From positions 1 through 11,591 of the forward strand of contig DWUQ01000012.1 of NCBI GenBank assembly GCA_019120675.1: a DNA stretch of 11,591 bases. Reading direction: 5' to 3'. Every line of letters begins with the position of its first letter. Position 1 is the stretch's first letter. Made by a program: the position numbers and the translations under genes. Shown one piece after another: positions 6,204 through 11,591 of this stretch. Origin of the DNA: Candidatus Paenalcaligenes intestinipullorum (lineage in GTDB: Bacteria; Pseudomonadota; Gammaproteobacteria; Burkholderiales; Burkholderiaceae_B). The notes under the pieces were generated by a model. That model did no database searches and was not told the origin of the DNA. It was given only the letters and a program-made list of their open reading frames with translations.

Positions 6204-6938
6204 ATGAACATTCACAACAGATTCCTGTCGGCGTTAGGCTCAGTCCAAGTATGGCAACGTCTTGCGGTGATCAGCCTCGCTGCCTTGCTGGTGGCCTGTG
6301 GCTCCACTAAATCCACTCCCCAAGGGCATTACCGTGTACAGCGGGGCGATACCCTAAGCAAAATCGCTCGCCAGCATGGGCAGAGCGTATCCGAGCTGGC
6401 GCGCACCAATGGCATTCGCAACCCGAACAAGCTCGAAGTGGGTCAATTATTAAAAGTACGCGGTGGCAGCGCAGCGCCTGTGGGGACGGGCGGCGGTAGT
6501 ATGGCCTCAGCGGGCAGTAGCAGTGCCTTACCGGCACCCACAGCCTCCACCAACTCCGTTGCAGCGGGACGTAGTATTAATCTGGTTTGGCCTGCTTCAG
6601 GCCCAGCACGTCGAGGAGTGCGGGCGTCGCACTCCCAAGGGGTGTTTATCGGTGGTCAGTCGGGTGCGCCAGTGAATGCGGCCGCTGCGGGTAAGGTGAT
6701 TTATTCGGGCAGTGGTCTAAGGGGCTATGGTAATTTGCTGATCCTGAGCCACGATGCGAATTTTATGAGTGTGTACGCCCACAACAGCAAGCTGCTTGCC
6801 AGCGAGGGCCAAAGCGTTAAGCAAGGTCAAAAGATCGCCGAGATGGGCAGCAGCGACACCGATCGTACCCAGCTGTATTTTGAACTGCGTTACAACGGCA
6901 AGCCTGTGGACGCGATGCGGTATTTACCGAAACGTTAA
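6204..6938 (+). CDS. NlpD/ActS-like LysM lipoprotein with degenerate M23 (LytM) domain, amidase activator
   Basis: The start at 6204 (244 residues) gives a proper lipoprotein signal: MNIHNRF..., hydrophobic AVISLAALLVAC, lipobox LVAC with lipidated C32. The same frame stays open back to 6090, but that would bury the signal peptide. A LysM domain (about 42-85, HYRVQRGDTLSKIARQHG ... NKLEVGQLLKV) binds peptidoglycan. A Gly/Ser/Ala/Pro linker (86-124) follows, then a LytM fold (127-241). The zinc ligands of active M23 enzymes are mostly lost: the HxxxD aspartate is F148 (GVFIGG), and the HxH pair is Q223-L-Y225. H193 (VYAHN) remains. The end, FELRYNGKPVDAMRYLPKR, is close to E. coli NlpD, which is likewise catalytically inactive and activates AmiC in cell separation. 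A similar periplasmic role is inferred. It is not next to rpoS or pcm, so it may be a second paralogue (ActS/YgeR type). No clear Shine-Dalgarno or promoter was found. Confidence 0.88.
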   Translation: MNIHNRFLSALGSVQVWQRLAVISLAALLVACGSTKSTPQGHYRVQRGDTLSKIARQHGQSVSELARTNGIRNPNKLEVGQLLKVRGGSAAPVGTGGGSMASAGSSSALPAPTASTNSVAAGRSINLVWPASGPARRGVRASHSQGVFIGGQSGAPVNAAAAGKVIYSGSGLRGYGNLLILSHDANFMSVYAHNSKLLASEGQSVKQGQKIAEMGSSDTDRTQLYFELRYNGKPVDAMRYLPKR

Positions 6939-6947
6939 ATAAAGAAG

Positions 6948-6991
6948 CAACAAAAAGCCCCATTGCCATTAAGCAATGGGGCTTTTTGTTG
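6948..6991. terminator. Bidirectional intrinsic terminator between nlpD-like gene and mgtE
   Basis: A perfect 19-bp inverted repeat (6948-6966 with 6973-6991) surrounds the loop CATTAA. The core is AAAAAGCCCCATTGC, so each strand reads a GC-rich stem followed by TTTTTGTT. It serves both convergent genes. Confidence 0.95.
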
Positions 6992-7016
6992 ACATAAATA
7001 GGTTGGTAAAAGGATT

Positions 7017-8357
7017 CTAAAGCAACGTACCCGTTAAGAACAGCGCCGCCACCGAGAAATAAATCACCAGACCTAATACGTCCACCAGAGTGGCCACTAA
7101 CGGTGCGGACGCACTGGCTGGATCCAAGCCCACACGCTGCAAAATAAAGGGCAGCATCGAACCAATACACGAGCCAAAGGTCACAATGCCAATGAGAGCC
7201 ACCCAAATGGTAAAGGCAATCAGTAACGAGTGTTCGCCATAATCAAAAAAGCCCAAGTGCTGCCACATCTCGATACGCAAAAAGCCAATTGCACCTAAAA
7301 AGGTACCTAATACAATGCCGGTAGGCAGCTCGCGCAGGAACACACGCCACCAGTCTTTAAGGCGAACTTCGCCCAAGGCCAGACCACGAATCAGTAAAGA
7401 CGTCGCCTGAGAGCCGGAGTTACCGCCGGAGCTCATAATCAGGGGAATGAACATTGCCAACACCACGGCGCGTTCGAGTTGTGACTCGTAATACTGCATG
7501 GCGCTGGCAGTGAGCATTTCCCCAAGAAAAAGCGCCGCCAGCCAGCCACCGCGCTTACGGATCATCATCCACGGAGTGACTTGTAGGTAGGGCATGCCGA
7601 TGTGCTCGGTACCCCCGAAGCGGTTGATGTCCTCGACCGCGTCTTCCATCAGCGTATCAATGACGTCATCCACCGTCACAATACCGAGCACACTATTGCC
7701 CTCATCCACTACTGGCAGAGCTAGAAAGTCGTGACGACGAATCAGGTTGGCTACGGCCTCCTTGTCGGTGAGGGCGGTAACAGTGATTGGCGGCTCGCCT
7801 TGCCAAAGCGTGGTCAGTGGCGCATCGCCGTCGGCACAGACCAGTTTGCGCAGCGGCACCACAAAGCGAAGCGCATCGTTATCGTCCACCACATAAATGG
7901 CGTAAACCGTCTCGCGCGTGCTTTCGACTTCGCGAATGTGCTGTAAGGTTTGTGCCACCGTCCAATCAATGGGTGCTTGGATAAACTCCGTGGTCATCAT
8001 GCCCCCCGCGGTGTCTGCGGGATAGTGCATGAGCCTAAAAATAGATGTACGGGTTAGGTGGTTAAGGTGACGTAATATTAAATCCTGCTCGGATTTCTCC
8101 ATGCTTTGCAGAATATCGGCCATGCGGTCCTCGGCCACATGGTTTAACAACTCCCATCGATTCTCGTGCGCCATATCGGCGGTGATTTCTGAGGCCCAGC
8201 GCAATTCGGGGCTTTCCAAGAGCTCAACCAAGCGTTCATCCGACAATTGCCGACAACCGATGACTGCTTCGTCTTCGCTGAGTTGATTGAGATACGCGAC
8301 CAAGTCGGCGGTGTGTGCAAAAGCAAGCAGCGGCCCGGCTGTGTTAGGGTGAACCAT
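7017..8357 (-). CDS. mgtE: Magnesium transporter MgtE
   Basis: MgtE is a dimeric inner-membrane Mg2+ channel gated by cytoplasmic Mg2+. From the ATG at 8357 the protein has 446 residues, the family norm. That start has GGAG eight bases upstream; an in-frame ATG at 8459 would add 34 residues unlike the family and has no Shine-Dalgarno. The N-terminal superhelical domain (about 1-125) ends in the signature PADTAGGMMTTEF. A CBS pair follows (about 125-245: VYAIYVVDDNDALRFVVPLRKL ... LPVVDEGNSVLGIVTVDDVIDTL). The C-terminal pore domain has about five membrane segments, with MSSGGNSGSQATSLLIRGLALGE and DPASASAPLVATLVDVLG. In the latter, D426 corresponds to the conserved selectivity aspartate of Thermus MgtE. 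It is convergent with the nlpD-like gene and divergent from rluE. I see no M-box-like leader. Confidence 0.96.
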   Translation of the reverse strand: MVHPNTAGPLLAFAHTADLVAYLNQLSEDEAVIGCRQLSDERLVELLESPELRWASEITADMAHENRWELLNHVAEDRMADILQSMEKSEQDLILRHLNHLTRTSIFRLMHYPADTAGGMMTTEFIQAPIDWTVAQTLQHIREVESTRETVYAIYVVDDNDALRFVVPLRKLVCADGDAPLTTLWQGEPPITVTALTDKEAVANLIRRHDFLALPVVDEGNSVLGIVTVDDVIDTLMEDAVEDINRFGGTEHIGMPYLQVTPWMMIRKRGGWLAALFLGEMLTASAMQYYESQLERAVVLAMFIPLIMSSGGNSGSQATSLLIRGLALGEVRLKDWWRVFLRELPTGIVLGTFLGAIGFLRIEMWQHLGFFDYGEHSLLIAFTIWVALIGIVTFGSCIGSMLPFILQRVGLDPASASAPLVATLVDVLGLVIYFSVAALFLTGTLL

Positions 8358-8449
8358 AGACAGACTCCGAATAAAGGGGGGGTTGCGACAGTACAGGCTG
8401 CGCCAAAAGTAGGAATGCCCCATATTGTACCGAGTCGTCTTGCTTTGTG

Positions 8450-8458
8450 TGGTATACA
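8450..8458 (+). promoter_or_regulatory. Possible extended -10 promoter for rluE
   Basis: TGGTATACA fits the TGnTATAAT extended -10 form, about 43 bases before the rluE ATG. No good -35 exists at the usual distance. The site overlaps an imperfect inverted repeat (TGTGT ... ACACA) and abuts the 8460-8473 palindrome, so a regulator could control access. Confidence 0.35.
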
Positions 8459-8459
8459 C

Positions 8460-8473
8460 AACAAAGCTTTGTT
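8460..8473. repeat. 14-bp perfect palindrome between mgtE and rluE
   Basis: AACAAAGCTTTGTT reads the same on both strands. It lies in the divergent region, just downstream of the possible rluE -10 and near its transcription start. It could be an operator. The partial copy GCTTTGT at 8442-8448 gives a further inverted match with ACAAAGC at 8461-8467. Confidence 0.4.
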
Positions 8474-8500
8474 AAGCGGTTCTTTTTTTACGACGTTACT

Positions 8501-9100
8501 ATGACCTCTCGCTCACCTCATTTTCGTAATCGGACTCGGACTCGCGTTCGCACGACCCCCGTCTTGATTGCTCTCAATAAGCCTTATGATGTGTTGACTC
8601 AGTTCACGGACGACCAAGGCCGCGCCACCCTCAAAGACTTTGTGCCCATATCCGATGTGTATCCGGCAGGGCGGTTGGATCGAAATAGTGAAGGCTTATT
8701 GTTATTAACCAATGATGGCAAGCTTCAAGCCCGCATTGCCGAGCCACGCTTTGGCCTAGAAAAAACATATTGGGTACAAGTTGAAGGTCTACCTAAGCCC
8801 GAGCAGTTGCAGCAGCTTCGCGACGGTGTGGTATTAAACGATGGGCTGACAGCGCCTGCCCTGATCCAGCAGATATCCGAGCCGGAGCTGTGGCTTCGTC
8901 AGCCACCCGTGCGCTATCGCGCTCACATACCCACCAGCTGGCTTGCGATCACCATTCGAGAAGGCCGCAATCGCCAAGTACGACGCATGACCGCTGCGGT
9001 AGGGTTGCCAACACTGCGACTGGTGCGGGTGCAAATTGGGCCTTGGCAGCTTGGAAACCTACAGCCTGGGCAGTGGCAGGAACTGCCAGTTGCACTTTGA
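8501..9100 (+). CDS. rluE: 23S rRNA pseudouridine synthase, RluE type (RsuA/RluB/E/F family)
   Basis: From the ATG at 8501 the protein has 199 residues. The frame stays open back to 8447, but those extra 18 residues are unlike the family. It begins with a basic tail (SRSPHFRNRTRTRVRTT) and then goes straight into the catalytic domain (LIALNKPYDVLTQFTDDQGRATLKDF). There is no N-terminal S4 domain, which points to RluE rather than RsuA, RluB or RluF. The catalytic motif GRLDRNSEGLLLLTNDG has D60 as the nucleophile aspartate. KTYWVQVEG and IREGRNRQVRRMTAAVGLPTLRLVRVQIG complete the family signature. E. coli RluE modifies U2457 of 23S rRNA; the same target is inferred. There is no strong Shine-Dalgarno. 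It is divergent from mgtE and convergent with the EamA gene. Confidence 0.92.
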   Translation: MTSRSPHFRNRTRTRVRTTPVLIALNKPYDVLTQFTDDQGRATLKDFVPISDVYPAGRLDRNSEGLLLLTNDGKLQARIAEPRFGLEKTYWVQVEGLPKPEQLQQLRDGVVLNDGLTAPALIQQISEPELWLRQPPVRYRAHIPTSWLAITIREGRNRQVRRMTAAVGLPTLRLVRVQIGPWQLGNLQPGQWQELPVAL

Positions 9101-9120
9101 TTTGACTAAGTAAGCGCCGA

Positions 9121-9993
9121 TTAGTTAGAAGGTGCGCGACGTTTGGATAAACGTGTCGAGGCCACACTGGCGGCAATAATTAGCAACGCGCCCCCGATCA
9201 TCCGCGCACTGGGTTGCTCATTGAATAGCCACCACGCCCCGGCAATTGCATACACTGGTTCTAAAGCAATAATCACCCCCGCTTGCCGAGCGTCCAGTTG
9301 TTCGAGGCTTTTCACAAACAGGAACTGAGCAATGCCGGTACACAGCACCCCCAACAACAATAAAAAGCCCCAGTCCGACAGGGTTAAACCGGTCAGCTCA
9401 CTCAGTGCCCACGGTAACAGCAGCACCGCAACAACAATATTTTGCCAAAAAGCAATTTGTAGGGAAGGAATACCCCGTGCACCACGACGGTTGGTAATCG
9501 CCAGTAATGCAAAGGCTAGCCCAGACGCTAACCCCCATAGCAAGCCTTGAGTGCCGCGATTATTAAGCTCGAAAGACGGCGTCACCAGCACCAACCCCAG
9601 CGTAATCAATACCAGCAGAACGCCTTCGCCAATCTGAATACGATCGCGGAACACCAAAACGTCTAAAATCGCAATAAAGGCAGGGAAACTGGCAAAACCA
9701 AGTGTGGCTACACCCACACCACCGACTTGAACGGCTAAAAAGAAAGTCAGCCAGTGAGCACCCAGAAACAGCCCCGCTAAGGCCAACACCAAAGCTTTGG
9801 GGGAAGTGAGGCCGCGGGTCAACGACTGTTGCGTCACTCGGCTGACCGCGGCTAGGCACAACAACGCAAAGCCAGCACGGCCCCAACTGATAAATAGGGC
9901 GCTAGCATGAATCACGGCACCGAGAATACCCGTTAAACCAAATAAAAAAGCGGCCACATGAGCCGCTGTGTAAGCGGAGCGATGAGGGGTCAT
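9121..9993 (-). CDS. EamA/DMT-family inner-membrane transporter
   Basis: The protein has 290 residues and about ten hydrophobic segments in two EamA repeats (about 10-140 and 150-282), the standard RhaT/DMT exporter design. Typical features are GLTGILGAVIH in helix 1, FISWGRAGFALLCLA in helix 2, GAHWLTFFLAVQVGGVGVATLGFASFPAFIAIL in the first repeat, and ALEPVYAIAGAWWLFNEQPSARMIGGALLIIAAS in the second. The short basic C-terminal tail (TRLSKRRAPSN) fits a cytoplasmic end. Family members export amino acids, nucleobases or other metabolites; the substrate cannot be assigned. It lies 21 bases downstream of the small HMA-fold gene on the same strand, so the two probably share a transcript. Its stop is 20 bases from the convergent rluE stop, with no strong terminator between. 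Confidence 0.93.
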   Translation of the reverse strand: MTPHRSAYTAAHVAAFLFGLTGILGAVIHASALFISWGRAGFALLCLAAVSRVTQQSLTRGLTSPKALVLALAGLFLGAHWLTFFLAVQVGGVGVATLGFASFPAFIAILDVLVFRDRIQIGEGVLLVLITLGLVLVTPSFELNNRGTQGLLWGLASGLAFALLAITNRRGARGIPSLQIAFWQNIVVAVLLLPWALSELTGLTLSDWGFLLLLGVLCTGIAQFLFVKSLEQLDARQAGVIIALEPVYAIAGAWWLFNEQPSARMIGGALLIIAASVASTRLSKRRAPSN

Positions 9994-10014
9994 CGCTCTA
10001 CTGTACCGTAATTT

Positions 10015-10239
10015 TTAGCCCGCGCACCCACCGCAGCAATTACCGTCCGCTTCGTCGTCCAACTTAGCTGGAGCAAAGCCCGCCACGCGGATCACATCAT
10101 TGAGCTTATCGATATTCGTTTGGGCAGTGTCATAGGTAACCGACGCCTGTTGATCGGCCTCGGAAATCGCCACATTGGCCACACCCGGCACTGTGGATAA
10201 GCATTTATTGAGTAAGTCAATGTGTGACTGCCCCTGCAA
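10015..10239 (-). CDS. Small HMA-fold (heavy-metal-associated-like) protein without CxxC, start uncertain
   Basis: The region resembles an HMA/CopZ-like domain: TVPGVANVAISEADQQASVTYDTAQTNIDKLNDVIRVAGFAPAKL follows the family pattern VPGV..V.V....A.V.YD....(I).L...I...GF. The metal-binding MxCxxC loop is absent; the corresponding position reads GLQGQSH. Cysteines instead sit at the very end, NCCGGCAG (C68, C69, C72 counted from the TTG). The only usual start codon is TTG at 10237-10239, which would cut off the first beta strand. HMA-like sequence (KTDTLLLSGL) continues upstream in frame as far as a TAG at 10279-10281, with no ATG, GTG or TTG. The gene may use CTG, depend on a frameshift at a run of six A (10263-10268), be decayed, or carry a sequencing error. 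It lies directly upstream of the EamA gene. Confidence 0.6.
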   Translation of the reverse strand: MQGQSHIDLLNKCLSTVPGVANVAISEADQQASVTYDTAQTNIDKLNDVIRVAGFAPAKLDDEADGNCCGGCAG

Positions 10240-10300
10240 GCCACTTAACAGTAGGGTATCGGTTTTTTGCGCCGAGCCCTACAGCTCTTCAGGCGCTCAG

Positions 10301-10329
10301 TTGGCGCAAGCGCGCTTCAATGGAATACT
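10301..10329 (+). promoter_or_regulatory. Possible sigma-70 promoter for mpg
   Basis: TTGGCG (10301-10306), a 17-base spacer and AATACT (10324-10329) lie about 44 bases upstream of the mpg ATG. The hexamers match consensus at four of six positions each, so the call is moderate. Confidence 0.4.
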
Positions 10330-10356
10330 GTGAGGACAGGCAACGAACTGGCTTTC

Positions 10357-10363
10357 AGAGGAG
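10357..10363 (+). promoter_or_regulatory. Ribosome binding site of mpg
   Basis: AGAGGAG ends nine bases before the ATG at 10373. It is the strongest plus-strand Shine-Dalgarno in the window and fixes that start. Confidence 0.75.
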
Positions 10364-10372
10364 ACGTACACC

Positions 10373-10966
10373 ATGCACAACCAAGCAGAAGCAGCGGCAC
10401 CGCTACTGAATCAACCAAAATTAACGCGAGCGTTTTACGCACAAGACGATTGCGCTCAAGTGGCTCAGCAGCTGTTAAATAAAATCCTCGTGGTGAACCA
10501 CCAAGGCACGCTACAAGCCGGACGCATTGTAGAAACCGAAGCCTACCTCGGCCCCAAAGACTTAGCCGCTCACAGCGCACGGGGGCGTACCCCACGCACT
10601 CAAGTCATGTTCGGCCCTCCAGGGCACGCCTATGTGTATTTGATTTATGGCATTCATCACTGCATGAATGTGGTCACTGGCCCAGAGCACAGTGGGACGG
10701 CTGTGTTGTTGCGCGGTGTGGAGCCTGTTTTGAATATTGATGGGCCAACGAATGGCCCTGGGCGTTTATGTAAAAGCTTAGGGATTGACCGTAACGATTA
10801 CGGTGCGGACTTATGTGGCTCACGACTCTATATTTTGGATGCGCCAGAGGTTCCACACGAAGAAATTATCGTGCGGCCACGAATTGGGGTGGACTATGCC
10901 GGTGAGTGGGCGAAAGCACCTTTGCGTTTTTATATTAAAGACAATGCGTATGTGTCAAAAAAATGA
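10373..10966 (+). CDS. mpg: DNA-3-methyladenine glycosylase, AAG/MPG family
   Basis: This monofunctional base-excision enzyme removes alkylated and deaminated purines such as 3-methyladenine and hypoxanthine. The 197 residues match bacterial members of the AAG (type II) family. After a 20-residue lead come the DNA-binding core segments: GRIVETEAYLGPKDLAAHSARGRTPRTQVMFGPPGHAYVYLIYGIHHCMNVVTG, then TAVLLRGVEPV, NGPGRLCKSLGI, and PRIGVDYAGEWAKAPLRFYIKDNAYVSKK. The ETEAY glutamate corresponds to the catalytic Glu of human AAG, and the YVYLIYG tyrosines to the base-intercalating region. It starts from an ATG with a good Shine-Dalgarno and is divergent from the HMA/EamA pair. AT-rich DNA follows its stop, with no strong intrinsic terminator. 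Confidence 0.96.
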   Translation: MHNQAEAAAPLLNQPKLTRAFYAQDDCAQVAQQLLNKILVVNHQGTLQAGRIVETEAYLGPKDLAAHSARGRTPRTQVMFGPPGHAYVYLIYGIHHCMNVVTGPEHSGTAVLLRGVEPVLNIDGPTNGPGRLCKSLGIDRNDYGADLCGSRLYILDAPEVPHEEIIVRPRIGVDYAGEWAKAPLRFYIKDNAYVSKK

Positions 10967-11139
10967 TTTTGTCTTAAACCATTAAATTAAAAATAGACAA
11001 AAAGTGTCATTGATTGGATCGCTACAGCAAAGGACATTAAAACCCATGCGACTAAAGTGTTAGCTCATGTAATTTTGTTTACTATAGGTTAGTATGGCTT
11101 AAACCATTTGATTTAGGCTTAACTATAGAAGCATGCGCT
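10967..11139. promoter_or_regulatory. AT-rich region with repeated CTTAA elements upstream of the WYL regulator gene
   Basis: No gene is visible in this 173-base gap. GGCTTAA occurs at 11096-11102 and again at 11116-11122, a period of 20 bases (about two helical turns). The first copy sits in the near-palindrome TGGCTTAAACCA (11095-11106, one mismatched pair). The 11-mer CTTAAACCATT at 11098-11108 also occurs exactly at 10973-10983, by the mpg stop. CTATAGGTTAG (11082-11092) and CTTAACTATAG (11118-11128) form an imperfect inverted repeat. TTTTGTCT/AGACAAAA (10967-10974, 10995-11002) is a further AT-rich inverted repeat, too weak for a terminator. These look like operators for the following regulator, which in related systems is autoregulated; the promoter hexamers are not clear. 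Confidence 0.4.
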
Positions 11140-11591
11140 ATGTTTAAAACGGCTGTAGAACGGCGATATTGGTTAATTGAACTACTGGCAAACTGGGAAG
11201 GTCGAGTAAACAGCGGCCACCTACAACATTATTGTCAGTTAGGGCGGCAGCAAGCCAGTAAAACAATCACATCGTATCAAGATGAGCACCCTAACCAATT
11301 AGAGTATTGCGCTTCTGCAAAAAGTTTTTTACCCACAGAAAACTTTGCACCAAAGTTTATTAGTATCGAGGTCGCAGAATACTTAGATTGGATGAGTGGT
11401 CAACATGCTTATCAGCGCGAGCAAACAGAAAAATACCATATCGCCACGGCGGTATTAATGACCCCTAAACGGTTGGTAAAACCAACCATTATGCGGCCGC
11501 TCATTCATGCCTTACGCCAACAAACCCGTGTGGAAATTAACTACACCAGTGTGAGCAACCCCGACCCCGAAGGACGTATTATCGTACCCGT
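11140..11591 (+). CDS. CapW/BrxR-like WYL-domain transcriptional regulator (3' truncated)
   Basis: The open frame runs from the ATG at 11140 off the window end, showing 150 residues of a protein that would normally be near 280-300. The N-terminus (1-80) is a winged helix with the pattern of defence-associated WYL repressors: RRYWLIELLANWEGRVNSGHLQHY, then a recognition-helix region QLGRQQASKTITSYQDEHP and the wing LEYCASAKSFLPTENFAPKF. A linker (about 80-112) leads to the start of the WYL domain, IMRPLIHALRQQTRVEINYTSVSNPDPEGRIIVP (117-150). This layout is that of CapW (CBASS) and BrxR (BREX), dimeric repressors that sit first in anti-phage operons. The wing tyrosine-containing WYL core and the WCX tail lie beyond the window. 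The upstream ATG at 11133 is out of frame, and AGAAG (11127-11130) is only a weak Shine-Dalgarno. The family call is from pattern recognition. Confidence 0.8.
   Translation, partial: MFKTAVERRYWLIELLANWEGRVNSGHLQHYCQLGRQQASKTITSYQDEHPNQLEYCASAKSFLPTENFAPKFISIEVAEYLDWMSGQHAYQREQTEKYHIATAVLMTPKRLVKPTIMRPLIHALRQQTRVEINYTSVSNPDPEGRIIVP

Noticed and set aside
8358..8459. Extension of MgtE to the ATG at 8459
   Set aside because: The 34 extra residues are not MgtE-like, and GGAG correctly precedes the ATG at 8357.
8358..8460. Mg2+ riboswitch upstream of mgtE
   Set aside because: The leader is about 100 bases and shows no multi-helix M-box-like pattern on inspection.
10263..10295. GCGCC/GGCGC repeat beside a T6 run upstream of the HMA gene as a terminator
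   Set aside because: On the plus strand the T run precedes the stem, and on the minus strand the stem is followed by A, so neither direction fits an intrinsic terminator.
10317..10595. Antisense frame across the start of mpg
   Set aside because: It is antisense to the conserved Mpg N-terminus, has no Shine-Dalgarno and resembles no known family.
1..11591. CRISPR array, insertion sequence or prophage genes
   Set aside because: No regularly spaced repeats, transposase or integrase motifs, or terminal inverted repeats were seen. The only accessory hint is the WYL regulator at the right edge.

Overview
This window is about 11.6 kb of bacterial chromosome with moderate GC and tightly packed genes. 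The gene set suggests a beta-proteobacterium of the order Burkholderiales, probably the Alcaligenaceae. The pointers are a competence/damage-inducible-like molybdopterin-binding protein of the type common there, the Nudix-aat-bpt-pyrD run, and an NlpD-like lipoprotein with a degenerate M23 domain. The placement rests on remembered family resemblance, not on a search. Nearly all of the window looks like ordinary core genome. Only the last ~600 bases look like accessory DNA.

Layout. (1) 1-1580 (+): the 3' part of the molybdopterin-binding-domain gene, then an IclR regulator with its own strong promoter (706-734) and a hairpin in its leader. (2) 1587-4863 (-): an operon-like run transcribed leftwards, Nudix hydrolase, aat, bpt, pyrD. 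It joins both bacterial N-degron aminoacyl-protein transferases to de novo pyrimidine synthesis. A small membrane-protein-like ORF (4860-5090) overlaps the Nudix start codon by an ATGA junction. (3) 5095-5887 (+): a DUF533/TerB-like membrane protein with a TTGACA promoter. It converges on a tRNA-Cys gene (-) that has a clear promoter and terminator. (4) 6204-6938 (+): an NlpD/ActS-like lipoprotein (lipobox, LysM, catalytically dead LytM). A perfect 19-bp-stem terminator separates it from mgtE (Mg2+ transporter, -). (5) 8501-9100 (+): an RluE-type 23S rRNA pseudouridine synthase, divergent from mgtE. (6) 9121-10239 (-): an EamA/DMT transporter behind a small HMA-fold protein that has lost its CxxC motif and lacks a conventional start. 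(7) 10373-10966 (+): the Mpg/AAG-type 3-methyladenine DNA glycosylase.

(8) 10967-11591: an AT-rich intergenic stretch with repeated CTTAA-type elements. It leads into the 5' half of a gene whose protein has the winged-helix plus WYL layout of the CapW/BrxR regulators. These are known to control anti-phage operons (CBASS, BREX and others) and usually sit first in them. The most interesting inference is therefore that a phage-defence island starts at, and runs beyond, the right edge of the window. The defence genes themselves are not visible here, so the type of system cannot be named.
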